Origin: 40CM-4-68-19 sp036513415
Lineage (GTDB): Bacteria; Myxococcota; Myxococcia; Myxococcales; 40CM-4-68-19
Length of the DNA: 64,000 bases
NCBI GenBank assembly: GCA_036513415.1
Contig: DATBZA010000107.1
Coordinates: 62,001-126,000 of the forward strand
Direction of reading: 5' to 3'
How positions within the stretch are numbered: the stretch's first letter is position 1; the number at the start of each line of letters is the position of its first letter. The translations under genes and the position numbers were made by a program. The notes under the pieces are model-generated. The model worked only from the letters and a program-made list of their open reading frames with translations. It searched no databases and was not told the DNA's origin. Positions 47,255 to 56,392 of this stretch are shown one piece after another.

Positions 47255-47491
47255 GTGACCCCAGAAGACGAGGCAAAGCGCCGCGCGGCCGCACTGGCGG
47301 CCCTCCAGCAGAAAGCCCCCGCCACCCCGCCGGCGCAGGCGTTCTGGCAGCGCAATGGCGCGCGGATCGCCATTGGCGCCGCCCTGCTCCTGGGTCTGGT
47401 CCTGATCGCGCGCGCAGTCGGCTCCTTCATGCGGACGTCGGTGTCGGAGACCAACCGCGCCGAGCAGGATCTCCGCAAAGGCATGCGGTGA
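47255..47491 (+). CDS. Small single-span membrane protein of unknown function
   Basis: A 78-residue protein starting at GTG: MTPEDEAKRRAAALAALQQK, a charged helix, then one membrane segment (IAIGAALLLGLVLIARAVGSF) and a short polar tail with NRAEQDLRKGMR. Not recognised. The open frame extends to 47165, but that part overlaps the divergent SemiSWEET start. No Shine-Dalgarno is visible; a -10-like box directly upstream would make the mRNA leaderless. Confidence 0.5.
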   Translation: MTPEDEAKRRAAALAALQQKAPATPPAQAFWQRNGARIAIGAALLLGLVLIARAVGSFMRTSVSETNRAEQDLRKGMR

Positions 47492-47618
47492 CGGCTCGAT
47501 TGGCGAGCTTTCTCTGCCAGCAGCCATTAATCTTGATCGACTCCGTCTCCCTTCACCGCCCTGGCCTTCATCGCCGGACACGCTGAGGTGCCTCGGCGCC
47601 AATCGGAGGCTCACCGCC

Positions 47619-48353
47619 ATGCGCAACAGGACTCCAACGGCTTTCGCTGCTGTTTTCGCCTTTTCGATCGGATCGATCGCGCTCGCTGCCGATGCCGGGA
47701 CGGCGGCCGGCTACAAGGGAATCCCCTGGGGCGCGACCTGTTCCGAGGCCGTGGAGAAGATGGAGGCGAACGGATTCGTCTTCACGCACAAGGAGCAGGT
47801 CGGCTCGCGAGCCGAGGCCCGATCTCCCTGGCAGCCACACCTGTTCCTGCACAACGGCGCTGGCCCGGCTTCCTGCTCGATGGAGAATTCCGACCTGGAG
47901 ATGGACACCCGGCAGGCGAACCCATACGTCGAGGTCCGCGCCGATTCCGGCGACATCGCGATCACGTTGCTGTGCCGGAACAGCAAGTTCGTCGGCGCCC
48001 GGCTGGAAACGCCGATGAGCAACACTTCCGCAGTCGCGATGCTGATCGAGGCGGCAGGGCCACAGGAAAGAACTCTCCGGGCCGACACCTGCGACGCGCT
48101 GAGCTGGAAGTGCACTGCGGACCATTCCCTCCTCCGCCAGCGCGGGGACGCCGTGCGCTACCTGGAGCGGCCGGTCCGCGCCTCCCGGGATTACGACGGA
48201 CAGAATGCGCCGGCGGTGCGGTACCTCGTCCTCGCTGAGTCCGAGAATCGGGCGCTGCAGACAGCCTATGTCGCTTGCGCTGACAAGAAGCTCGCTAGCG
48301 ACCGCCTGGACAAGAAGCGGATCCAGGATGGAAACCGCGCCGCGGTCGAATAG
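47619..48353 (+). CDS. Secreted protein of unknown function
   Basis: A 244-residue protein with a signal peptide (RNRTPTAFAAVFAFSIGSIALA, cleavage near residue 23-25). The mature part opens YKGIPWGATCSEAVEKMEANG, a pattern frequent in small periplasmic proteins of proteobacteria and deltaproteobacteria, and has four or five Cys (CSEAV, CSMEN, LLCRN, CDALSWKC) that could form disulfides. No domain recognised. A hairpin with a U-run follows the gene. It stands alone between two unrelated transcription units. Confidence 0.72.
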   Translation: MRNRTPTAFAAVFAFSIGSIALAADAGTAAGYKGIPWGATCSEAVEKMEANGFVFTHKEQVGSRAEARSPWQPHLFLHNGAGPASCSMENSDLEMDTRQANPYVEVRADSGDIAITLLCRNSKFVGARLETPMSNTSAVAMLIEAAGPQERTLRADTCDALSWKCTADHSLLRQRGDAVRYLERPVRASRDYDGQNAPAVRYLVLAESENRALQTAYVACADKKLASDRLDKKRIQDGNRAAVE

Positions 48354-48405
48354 GCTGGTCCCTGCCCGCGGCGCTGCCTGAGCGGGGTCAACGCCCGGCG
48401 AAGCC

Positions 48406-48464
48406 GGCCTGGCCACTGGGGAACTGCCGGGCACGTGACCGGACAGCTGGCCTCGGCCTTTTTT
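48406..48464 (+). terminator. Rho-independent terminator candidate
   Basis: An imperfect stem (GGCCTGGCCACTG at 48406-48418 against CAGCTGGCCTCGGCC at 48444-48458) is followed directly by six Ts (48459-48464). It lies 53 bases after the stop codon of the secreted protein and before the CheB-CheR fusion. The loop is long (about 25 bases), so folding should be checked. Confidence 0.5.
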
Positions 48465-48628
48465 AGGGCTAGCCTGCGGCCACCCATGCGCCTATAAGCT
48501 CGACCCGCTGTACCAGCGTGCGAGAGGGGGTGTTTCGGGCCGGGTCGGCGGTCGGCATTGGCAAGGGCGCGGGCCGAAGCGCGTTGTCCCCCATCGACGC
48601 TGCTCGTATCCCCGGGCTGCAAGAGTTG

Positions 48629-51600
48629 ATGCGGATGAAGCCGAAACCGAACAGGACCCAGCTTTCGCGATGGAGCTTCCCGATCGTCGGAATTGGCGCG
48701 TCGGCCGGTGGTCTGGCCGCTTTCATCGAGCTTCTCGCTGCCATCCCGCCGGACTCCGGCATGGCCTTCGTGATCGTCCAGCACCTGGATCCGACGCACA
48801 CCAGCATGCTCAGCGAGGCGCTCGCCAGGGCGACGGCGATGAAGGTCGCGACGGCGACCGATGGAACCGAGGTCCAGCCCGACCACGTGTACGTCATCCC
48901 GCCCAACGCGGACATTGCGCTCGAGGGAAACACGCTCCTCCTCGCGCCTCGCGAGGAATCGCGCAGGCCGCATCTCGCCATCGATTTCTTCTTCCGCACG
49001 CTGGCCAGCCAGCGCCGGGGGCAGGCGATCGGGGTTGTGCTCTCCGGCTGCGGAACCGACGGCACGGAGGGCCTGCGCGCGATCAAGGCCGAGGGCGGGA
49101 TCGCCTTCGCGCAGGAGCCGCAGACCGCGAAGTTCGGAGACATGCCCCAGAGCGCGATCAGCGCCGGGGTCGTCGACACCGGCATGCCCATCGCGGCGCT
49201 GGCGCGGGAGCTGGTCCGGCTGAGCCGGCATTCGTACCTGGCCGCTGCCGCCCCCCCGGCCCCGTCGGAGAAGAACGAGGGCACCTTCGAAAAGATCCTG
49301 GCCCTGGTGCGCGGCAAGACCGGAGTCGATTTCTCCGAGTACAAGAAAGATACCATCGAGCGTCGCCTGGAACGCCGCATGGCTTTGCGCCAGGAGGAGG
49401 TTCTCGAGGGCTACCAGCGCCTGCTGGAGATCGACGACGACGAGGCCCGAGCGCTCTGCGAGGACGTGCTCATCCACGTGACGTCTTTCTTCCGCGAGCC
49501 AGCCGCGTTCCAGGCGCTGGCGAAGGAAGTAGTCCCCCAGATCCTCGAGGGCAAGGCCAAGGGCGCGCCGCTGCGCGCTTGGGTGGCGGGATGCTCGACG
49601 GGCGAGGAGGTCTATTCGCTGGCCATCTCGCTGCTCGAGAGCGTCGCCCACCTGGAGCACCCTCGGCCCATCCAGATCTTCGGCTCGGACGTGAGCCAAG
49701 GAGCGGTGGAGAGGGCGCGCGCCGGCATCTTTTCCGACGCCGCCGTCCACGAACTGAGCGAGGAGACCCGGCGCAAGTACTTCGTCAAGCTCGACCACGG
49801 GTATCGGATCAGCAAGCTGGTCCGCGAGCTGTGCATCTTCGTCCGCCACGACCTCGCCCGCGACCCGCCCTTCGCGCGCCTGGATCTGGTGTGCTGCCGC
49901 AACGTGCTCATCTACTTCGCGCCCGCGCTGCAGAAGCGCGTGATGGCCACCTTCCACTACTGCCTGAACACGCCCGGCTTCCTGATGCTCGGGCGCAGCG
50001 AGAGCATCGCGGGCTACGGGCAGTTCTTCCTCCAGACCGACAGGGAGAACAAGATCTACGCCCGCACCGCGTCACGCAGCGCGCTCCAGTTTGCGCTCGG
50101 TGCAGGAGCGTACCCGGCGGTGCCAAATCTGGTCGTGCAGGCGCCAGCGGAGACGACCCGTCCTACCTTCGATCTGATCAAGCACGTGGACCGGATGCTC
50201 CTCGCCAAGTATGCGCCGGCGGGGGTGATCCTCAACGAGAAGCTCGAGGTGATCCAGTTTCGCGGGCGCACCGGGCCCTATCTCGAGCCGGCTCCCGGAC
50301 AGCCGCAGAACAACGTGCTCAAGATGGCGCGGGAAGGCTTGCTGCTCCCCCTCAAGACCGCTCTGGCCCAGGCCAGGAAGCAGCAGGAGCCGGTCCGCAA
50401 GCGGGGGATCGAGGTCGGCGAGCGCGGCGCGACGCTGCGCTGCGACGTCGTCGTCACGCCGCTCACCGGCTGGCCGGGGTCGAAGGAACCGCTCTATGCG
50501 GTCCTCTTCGAAGAGGTGGCCGGGCAGCCGGAGGAGGCAGCCGGGCGGGGGGCCAGGTCGAAAGGGCGCGTGACGCCGACGGTGAACAAGCTCAGGCGCG
50601 AGCTCCGCGCCTCCAAAGAATATCTGCAATCGCTGCTCGAGGAGCACGGCCGGGTGAACGACGATCTCGGCACCGCGAACGAGGAGCTGATCTCCAGCAA
50701 CGAAGAGCTGCAGAGCATGAACGAGGAGCTGCAGACGGCCAAGGAGGAGCTGCAGTCCACCAACGAGGAATTGACCACCGTCAACGACGAGCTGCAGAGC
50801 GGCAACCGGGAGCTCAACCTGGTCAACGCCGACCTCATCAACCTCCTCAATACCGTGGAGATCCCCATCGTCTTCCTCGATGCCCAGCGGCGCATCCGCC
50901 GCTTCACGCCCCAGGCGCAGAGCATCTTCAACGTGCTGTCCACGGACCTCGGCCGGCCCATCGACGAGATCAAGCCCAAGGTGGACGCGCCCGATCTGGA
51001 CGCCGACATCGCCTGGTCGATCGCCAACGTCAGGGTGCGTGAGTCGGAGGTCCAGGACCGCGCCGGCCACTGGTACCGCATGCAGATCCGCCCCTACCAG
51101 ACGATCGAGGGCAAGGTGGATGGCGCCATCCTCTCGCTGATCGACATCGACGTGCTCAAGCGCCACGTCGACCAGGCGGAGTGGGCGCGCGACTACGCGG
51201 TGAGCGTCGTCGACGCGGTGCTGGTGCCGCTGGTGGTGCTCGATGAGCAGCTGCACGTCATCTCCGCCAACGACGCGTTCTACGAGAGCTTCGGCGGCGC
51301 GCAGTCGGAGACGGAGGACCGCAGCTTCTTCGCTCTCGCCCGCGGCGAATGGGACATCCCGGCGCTGCGCACCAGCCTGAAGGACCTGTTCGCCAAGCGC
51401 ACGCCATTCGAGGGCCTCGAGGTGGAGGGCGAGTTCCCCCGCGTGGGCCAGAGGACGATGTCCTTCTCCGCGCGCTCGGTGCGCTTTCGCGATTCCAGGC
51501 CCATGATCCTCCTCGCCATCGAGGACATCAGCGCCCGCAAGCAGGTGGATGCCGAGCGCAAAGGGCTGCTCGCGGAGGCGCAGCACGCGCGCGACGAGGC

Positions 51601-52762
51601 GGAACAGGCGAACCGCACCAAGGATGCATTCCTCGCCACCCTCTCGCACGAGCTGCGCACGCCGCTTGCGACAATGCTGCTGAATGCGCAGCTCCTGCGC
51701 CACGCCGATCTCGGCGCGGCCAAGGTCCAGCGCGCCAGCGAGGCCATCGAGCGCAACGCCAAGGCCCAGTCGCGGCTGATCGAGGACCTGCTCGACGTCT
51801 CGCGCATCGTGACGGGAAAGTTGAGCCTGGATCTGCGCAGACTGAGCCTGCTCGGCGTGGTCCAGGCTGCGATCGAGGCGGTGACGCTGCAGGCCGAGCG
51901 CAAGAAGATCCACATCGAGGTCCAGCTCGACGAGCGAACGGGGGGCGTTTCCGGCGACTCGCTACGCCTGCAGCAGGTCGTCTCCAACCTGCTCACCAAC
52001 GCCATCAAGTTCACGCCGGAGCACGGCGGCGTGAAGGTGGTCCTCGGCAACAAGGGCGAGGATGCGATCCTCCGCGTCAGCGACACCGGCACCGGAATCG
52101 AGCCGGAGTTCCTGCCCTTCGTCTTCGATCGCTTCTCGCAGCAGGAGAATTCGAGCGTGCGGCGGTTCGGCGGGCTCGGCCTGGGGCTGTCCATCGTGCG
52201 CCACATCGTCGAGATGCACGGCGGGACGGTGCGCGCGGAGAGCCCCGGAACGGGGAAAGGGGCCATCTTCACGGTCACCCTTCCGCTGCTCCGCGCCCCG
52301 CAGCACGAGGCCGGCCGCAGGCAGCCGCTTGCGCTCGCCGAGACTGCGCCGACGGCGCCGGAGCTGTCGCGCCTGCGCGGGCTGCGGATCCTGGTGGTGG
52401 ACGACGACGCGGAAACGCTGGAGGTGGTGAGCGAGATGCTCCGGCTCAACGGCGCGAACGTGATCGCGGCCCGTTCCGCGGCGGAGGCGTTGCGCGCGGC
52501 GCAGGAGTCGGGGCTGCAAGTGATCGTCTCCGACATCGCCATGCCCGGCACCGACGGATACAGCCTGATCCGCTCCATCCGCGCCCTGCCGGCGGCAGAT
52601 CAGGCCAGCGTTCCGGCCGTTGCCCTGACCGCGGCCGCCGGCGCCGACGGGCGCAAGCGTTCGCTCGAGGCCGGGTTCCAGGAACACTTGGAAAAGCCCG
52701 TCGACATCGGCCGCCTGGCGCGCGCCGTGGTGGACCTCTCGCAGTCGCGGCACAGCGCGTGA
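48629..52762 (+). CDS. CheB-CheR-PAS-histidine kinase-receiver fusion
   Basis: A 1377-residue soluble signalling fusion. Order: CheB methylesterase (about 15-200) with triad Ser25 (GIGASAGG), His52 (QHLDPTH) and Asp144 (CGTDG); CheR methyltransferase (about 220-480; ACSTGEE-like VAGCSTGEEVYSLAI, LDLVCCRNVLIYF); a long coiled coil of NEEL/SNEELQ repeats (about 650-740); two PAS domains; HisKA with LSHELRTPLA (His1007); HATPase_c (NLLTNAIKF, GLGLGLSIVRHI); C-terminal receiver (Asp1302 in VSDIAMPG). No chemoreceptor, CheA or CheW lies nearby, so it is more likely a stress or alternative-system regulator than a flagellar one. ATG 48629 or 48635 is preferred to 48518 since the CheB fold begins at about residue 17. 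Confidence 0.93.
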   Translation: MRMKPKPNRTQLSRWSFPIVGIGASAGGLAAFIELLAAIPPDSGMAFVIVQHLDPTHTSMLSEALARATAMKVATATDGTEVQPDHVYVIPPNADIALEGNTLLLAPREESRRPHLAIDFFFRTLASQRRGQAIGVVLSGCGTDGTEGLRAIKAEGGIAFAQEPQTAKFGDMPQSAISAGVVDTGMPIAALARELVRLSRHSYLAAAAPPAPSEKNEGTFEKILALVRGKTGVDFSEYKKDTIERRLERRMALRQEEVLEGYQRLLEIDDDEARALCEDVLIHVTSFFREPAAFQALAKEVVPQILEGKAKGAPLRAWVAGCSTGEEVYSLAISLLESVAHLEHPRPIQIFGSDVSQGAVERARAGIFSDAAVHELSEETRRKYFVKLDHGYRISKLVRELCIFVRHDLARDPPFARLDLVCCRNVLIYFAPALQKRVMATFHYCLNTPGFLMLGRSESIAGYGQFFLQTDRENKIYARTASRSALQFALGAGAYPAVPNLVVQAPAETTRPTFDLIKHVDRMLLAKYAPAGVILNEKLEVIQFRGRTGPYLEPAPGQPQNNVLKMAREGLLLPLKTALAQARKQQEPVRKRGIEVGERGATLRCDVVVTPLTGWPGSKEPLYAVLFEEVAGQPEEAAGRGARSKGRVTPTVNKLRRELRASKEYLQSLLEEHGRVNDDLGTANEELISSNEELQSMNEELQTAKEELQSTNEELTTVNDELQSGNRELNLVNADLINLLNTVEIPIVFLDAQRRIRRFTPQAQSIFNVLSTDLGRPIDEIKPKVDAPDLDADIAWSIANVRVRESEVQDRAGHWYRMQIRPYQTIEGKVDGAILSLIDIDVLKRHVDQAEWARDYAVSVVDAVLVPLVVLDEQLHVISANDAFYESFGGAQSETEDRSFFALARGEWDIPALRTSLKDLFAKRTPFEGLEVEGEFPRVGQRTMSFSARSVRFRDSRPMILLAIEDISARKQVDAERKGLLAEAQHARDEAEQANRTKDAFLATLSHELRTPLATMLLNAQLLRHADLGAAKVQRASEAIERNAKAQSRLIEDLLDVSRIVTGKLSLDLRRLSLLGVVQAAIEAVTLQAERKKIHIEVQLDERTGGVSGDSLRLQQVVSNLLTNAIKFTPEHGGVKVVLGNKGEDAILRVSDTGTGIEPEFLPFVFDRFSQQENSSVRRFGGLGLGLSIVRHIVEMHGGTVRAESPGTGKGAIFTVTLPLLRAPQHEAGRRQPLALAETAPTAPELSRLRGLRILVVDDDAETLEVVSEMLRLNGANVIAARSAAEALRAAQESGLQVIVSDIAMPGTDGYSLIRSIRALPAADQASVPAVALTAAAGADGRKRSLEAGFQEHLEKPVDIGRLARAVVDLSQSRHSA

Positions 52763-52776
52763 GCGCGGCTCAGCCT

Positions 52777-53196
52777 TCACACTGGCAGGCGCGGCGCCGC
52801 GGCCACGTGTGACGTGACGAGGGCGAGCAGTTCTTCCATGGCGAACGGCTTTTGCAGGATCCGCGCGCGCGCGGGAAAAGTGAGCCCGTTGCGGATGGTC
52901 AAGAGCACGATCACTGCCGCGCGCGAGAGCACCGCGTCGTCGTCGAGCGCCACCTGCAGCGTTGCCCAGTCCGGGTCCGCCTCTCCGGCTCCCAGCGCCA
53001 GCACGAACGCGTCGGGCAGAGGGCCCACGCTGCTCCGCCAGGCCAGCACTCCAGCGCAATCCGGAACGCACTCCACCCGGTGCCCGTCGAGCAGCAGCCC
53101 CGCGCGGATCACGGCCCGTAAATCCACATCGGATTCCATCACCAGTGCGAAGCCTGGTGGCCCCGGACGGGGTCTACTCTTCTTGAGCGTGCGCAT
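52777..53196 (-). CDS. Degenerate receiver-domain protein
   Basis: A 139-residue protein with the CheY-like pattern but without its phosphorylation site. The first strand reads FALVMESDVDL (acidic cluster kept) and the C-terminal LQKPFAMEELLALV keeps the conserved Lys; at the third strand, where Asp should stand, the sequence is FVLALGAGEADPDW. It is therefore probably a phosphate-independent adaptor. It begins 37 bp downstream of the PAS kinase on the same strand and ends 14 bp from the convergent CheB-CheR fusion. Confidence 0.7.
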   Translation of the reverse strand: MRTLKKSRPRPGPPGFALVMESDVDLRAVIRAGLLLDGHRVECVPDCAGVLAWRSSVGPLPDAFVLALGAGEADPDWATLQVALDDDAVLSRAAVIVLLTIRNGLTFPARARILQKPFAMEELLALVTSHVAAAPRLPV

Positions 53197-53233
53197 TGAA
53201 CGGCCTCCTGCTTCCTGGCCGTTTGCGCGGTAG

Positions 53234-54754
53234 TTACGGCCCCTTCCTCGACACCGATCTGGGCAGCTGAATGGTGAACGTGGTCCCGCTCTCCGCGGAA
53301 GATTCCGCGAAGGCCAGCCCGCCGTGCGCTGCCGCGATCTGCGCTACGATGAACAGGCCCAGGCCCAAACCATGCTGCCGCCCGGTTGCCTCGCCTCGGA
53401 TGCCGCGGCGATAGGCCCTGAACAGCTCCGGCAGCACATCCGCCGGAATGACTGCGCCTCCATTGTGGACCTTGATCTCGACGATGTGCGGCGCCGATGC
53501 GATGGATTGTACGCGCACCGGGACGGTGCCGCCATACTGGATGGCGTTGGTGATCAGATTGATCAGCGCTTGCTCGATGCGGTCGGCGTCCCAGGAGCCG
53601 GTGGCGTCGCCAGCCGTTTCGAGCGTGATCTTGGTCGCCGGATACGCGCTCCGGCACTCCTGTACCGCCTCGTAGCAAATCGTGTGCAGATCCGCCCGGG
53701 CCAGAATCACCGGCAGCCCGCCCGGTGCGCGCGTGCGCGCGTAGTCGAGCAGATCGCTGATCAGCCTGGCCATCCGGGCTGCGCTGCGCGCCACGCGGTC
53801 CAGCGACTCCACCGACGACCGCGTCAGCCCTGCCTGGCGGCGCAGCAGGCTGATGGAGCCCGTGATGGTCGCCAGCGGGTTGCGCAGATCGTGCCCGACG
53901 ATGCCGATGATCTGCTGCTGGAACTCCAGATTCGAGCGCGCCACGTCCAGATCGTGCCGCTCGCGGGTGACGTCGCGCAGCGAGATCACCACTTCTTCGA
54001 CCTTGCCATGGACGTCGCGCAGCGAGGTGGCATCCGCCATCAGCGCTGCGAGCCCGGCGTCCGTCTCCACGTAGAGCTCGCCGTGGAACAGCTCGGGCTG
54101 CTCTACGGCGCGCGTCAGGAGCGCAGCCGCGTCCCGCTGGCCACTGCCGTCCGCACACCACCAGCGCTCATCCTGGAACTGAGCGCCCACCAGCGCCTTG
54201 CGAGGGTGACCCAGGATGCGTTCGGCGGCCTGGTTGACGAGCTTCATCCGCCCGGTCGGCTCGACCACCAGCAAGCCTTCCTGGACGGACTCGAGGAGTC
54301 GCGAAAGCGCTTGCTCCTTGGCGGTCGCATCGGCCAGCAGGTCGCCGACCAGACGATTCGCTTCCTCGACCGCCCGGAAGGCAATGCGCTCGTCGGTCAC
54401 GTCCACGGCCACGATGCCGACGCCGATCGGTTCCTGGTCGCTCGGCCGGAGCACGGGATGCAGCTTGACGAGGACGCAGCGGTCGAAGAGGGTGAATTCG
54501 ATGTCGTGCGCCTCTCCCGAAGCCGTCTGGCGCAAGCCCTCCGCGAGCGCGTGCGGCAGGCGCGCGAGCGTGTCTCCGCTCTCGTAGTGCGCGTCTACGG
54601 ACAGTCCATCGAAAGCGGCGAGCGCCTCGTTGACTCGGACGAAGCGCAGGCGCGTGTCGCACAGTCCCAGGCCGACGGGAACGTCCCAGACGGCGTCCAG
54701 GAAGCTCCAGGCGGCGTCCTCTTCGTGGGAAGAGGAAGGCGGCACGGCAGACAA
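53234..54754 (-). CDS. Cytoplasmic PAS sensor histidine kinase
   Basis: A 506-residue kinase without membrane segments. An N-terminal PAS-like part (about 15-120; PVGLGLCDTRLRFVRVNEAL), a second PAS (about 145-275; LLVVEPTGRMKLVNQAAERILG), HisKA with IVGHDLRNPLATI and HATPase_c (NLITNAIQYGG, GLGLGLFIVAQI) are visible. The start is probably the TTG at 54754; no ATG or GTG gives the full first PAS. Signal unknown. The degenerate receiver just downstream may be its partner. Confidence 0.88.
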   Translation of the reverse strand: MSAVPPSSSHEEDAAWSFLDAVWDVPVGLGLCDTRLRFVRVNEALAAFDGLSVDAHYESGDTLARLPHALAEGLRQTASGEAHDIEFTLFDRCVLVKLHPVLRPSDQEPIGVGIVAVDVTDERIAFRAVEEANRLVGDLLADATAKEQALSRLLESVQEGLLVVEPTGRMKLVNQAAERILGHPRKALVGAQFQDERWWCADGSGQRDAAALLTRAVEQPELFHGELYVETDAGLAALMADATSLRDVHGKVEEVVISLRDVTRERHDLDVARSNLEFQQQIIGIVGHDLRNPLATITGSISLLRRQAGLTRSSVESLDRVARSAARMARLISDLLDYARTRAPGGLPVILARADLHTICYEAVQECRSAYPATKITLETAGDATGSWDADRIEQALINLITNAIQYGGTVPVRVQSIASAPHIVEIKVHNGGAVIPADVLPELFRAYRRGIRGEATGRQHGLGLGLFIVAQIAAAHGGLAFAESSAESGTTFTIQLPRSVSRKGP

Positions 54755-55107
54755 CTTGCGCTCGCTAGACGGGTCCGTGGGTGCGCTCCGAGCAGGGCCA
54801 GGTGAACGACCTGCCGCATCGGTCAGCCAAGTGCAGCAGATGCGATCGAACCCGACGACTCTAACACCAGGAGGCGTGCCTTGCCGCCCCCAAGATTCGC
54901 GTCAGTGAATAACCCTACATGTCCGGCATAACCGGTGCGATTGACGAGCCGTTCTGCCCGGCAGCGGTTATTCTTTTGGGGGCTCCGCTGCCCTCCGTCG
55001 CCAATGGGCGACGCATCGCGGCCGTGCATCATCAGCACCCGCAAGAGCGATTCTGCTTGCGCGCAGAAGGAGCGGGCCGCCTCTCCGGAGGCGACCCGTG
55101 ACGGTAT
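54755..55107. other. 353-bp divergent promoter region
   Basis: This gap separates the PAS kinase (leftward) from the small membrane protein (rightward). I see no convincing gene; a 60-residue frame at 54919-55101 has no Shine-Dalgarno or family features. A 6-bp hairpin, CGCCTC-TCCG-GAGGCG, lies at 55078-55093, just upstream of the small gene, and hides the ggagg sequence at 55087-55091. Confidence 0.5.
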
Positions 55108-55368
55108 ATGACGCTCACCTGGCTCGCCCTGCTGGCCTGCATCTCCCTTCTCGTGTTTCTCCTCTTCTACCGTGCGTCGCCCCGCGATTCCGGATCGCTC
55201 TCGCGACTCGCGCTGTTGCACGGTGTTCAGCGGTTCCGCGGCGAGTCCGAGGAAAGCCTGCGCCACCGCACGACCGCCGCCTCGCGTTGGCCGTACAGCC
55301 ATCCGGAAGCGCAGTTCGTCTGGTGGGCACGGGCGTGGCGGCGCATGACGGCCGGGCTTCGCCGGTGA
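55108..55368 (+). CDS. Small membrane protein coupled to an alpha/beta hydrolase
   Basis: An 86-residue protein with one N-terminal membrane helix (LTWLALLACISLLVFLLFY) and a basic, Trp-rich cytoplasmic tail (SRWPYSHPEAQFVWWARAWRR). Not recognised. The TGA overlaps a GTG that opens the hydrolase gene (GTGA), which supports its reality and a functional link, perhaps membrane anchoring. The nearest ggagg is 16 bases upstream, longer than ideal. An alternative GTG at 55098 in the hydrolase frame would extend that protein with a low-quality, Arg/Pro-rich leader and is less likely. Confidence 0.6.
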   Translation: MTLTWLALLACISLLVFLLFYRASPRDSGSLSRLALLHGVQRFRGESEESLRHRTTAASRWPYSHPEAQFVWWARAWRRMTAGLRR

Positions 55369-56327
55369 TCGAGATAGCCTCGGCGCTCGAAGAGAAGCAT
55401 CACCAGCTTCATCTGGGCGAGGTCACGCTCCACTGGACTGAGGCGGGCCAGGGGCCACCCGTCCTGCTCCTGCACGGACTCAACGACTCGCACCGCACAT
55501 GGCGGGAGATCTGGCCGCGGCTTCCAGGCCGGCGGATCCTGATGTTGGACCTTCCGGGCCATGGAATGTCGAGCCGACCAGACGCTCCCTATACGCTCGA
55601 CTGGAACGCGACGCAGGTGGCTCGCTTCATCGAGCACCTCGACCTGCGCAGCGTGGATGTCCTCGGCCACTCGTACGGCGGCGGGGTCGCTCAGTGGCTG
55701 CTGTTGAAATGCCGCTCCCGGATTCGACGCCTGGCTCTGCTCTCCTCCGGCGGTCTGGGGCGGGAGGTGTATCCGTGGCTGAAGCTCGCTTCCGTGCCGT
55801 TCCTGATCGAAGCGTTCGGCCAGCCTTGGATGGCCCCGATCGCGAGCTTCGCCATGGGGCAGGCCACCGCCAGTGATGCCCGGGCCGAGATCGCCTTGCT
55901 GGCTTCCTACCTGCGCCAACCCGGCAGCGCCCGCGCCTTCTCCCGCACCGTGCGCGACGTCATCCGCTGGCGGGGACAGACCCGGAACCTCTTCGACCGG
56001 ATCGGGGAAGTCGCCGAACTTCCGCCCATGCGACTCTTCTGGGGAGCGAGCGACAACATCCTCCCCATCGTCCAGGGGACCGCCATCGCCGCGCTGCTGG
56101 AGAACTGCGAGCTCATCCGCTTCGAGAATCGCGGTCACTTCGTCCAGTGGGAGGACCCGGAGGGGTTGGCCAGCGCGCTGCGCGATTTTCTGGATTCCCG
56201 CTACGCGCCGCCGACGCGCCTGATGTTGCAGACCGCGCCGACCCGCGTGTCAGCTCGAGAAACCATTCCACTTCGCCGGCTGTGGGGACGCGTGCTTGCG
56301 CCAGCCGGAGGATTAACCGTCCGATAG
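55365..56327 (+). CDS. Alpha/beta-fold hydrolase
   Basis: A 320-residue hydrolase with oxyanion motif LLLHGLNDSHRTW, the RILMLDLPGHGMSSRP strand, nucleophile Ser103 in GHSYGGGVAQ, an acid in FWGASDNILP and the catalytic His in ENRGHFVQWEDP. This set is close to esterases/lipases and C-C hydrolases of the epoxide hydrolase-like branch; the substrate is open. No signal peptide. The GTG start at 55365 overlaps the preceding stop. Confidence 0.85.
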   Translation: MIEIASALEEKHHQLHLGEVTLHWTEAGQGPPVLLLHGLNDSHRTWREIWPRLPGRRILMLDLPGHGMSSRPDAPYTLDWNATQVARFIEHLDLRSVDVLGHSYGGGVAQWLLLKCRSRIRRLALLSSGGLGREVYPWLKLASVPFLIEAFGQPWMAPIASFAMGQATASDARAEIALLASYLRQPGSARAFSRTVRDVIRWRGQTRNLFDRIGEVAELPPMRLFWGASDNILPIVQGTAIAALLENCELIRFENRGHFVQWEDPEGLASALRDFLDSRYAPPTRLMLQTAPTRVSARETIPLRRLWGRVLAPAGGLTVR

Positions 56328-56392
56328 GCGAGCATCGGAGGGGGCCCGGCGTTAAACTCAGAACACGCCCACCGCCCACCGCCCTCGCCGGG

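Noticed and set aside
51349..52812. A 487-residue plus-strand frame inside the CheB-CheR kinase gene
   Set aside because: Alternative frame of a gene with all catalytic motifs in its own frame; composition is Arg/Pro/Gly-rich noise.
53324..54805. A 493-residue plus-strand frame opposite the PAS kinase
   Set aside because: Antisense frame of a recognisable kinase; low-complexity Arg/Gln/Asp composition.
54919..55101. A 60-residue frame in the divergent gap
   Set aside because: No Shine-Dalgarno, no hydrophobic or domain pattern; composition like the antisense frames.
55098..55364. GTG 55098 as the start of the alpha/beta hydrolase
   Set aside because: It has a well-spaced ggagg, but the added 89 residues are Arg/Pro-rich and overlap the more convincing 86-residue membrane protein.
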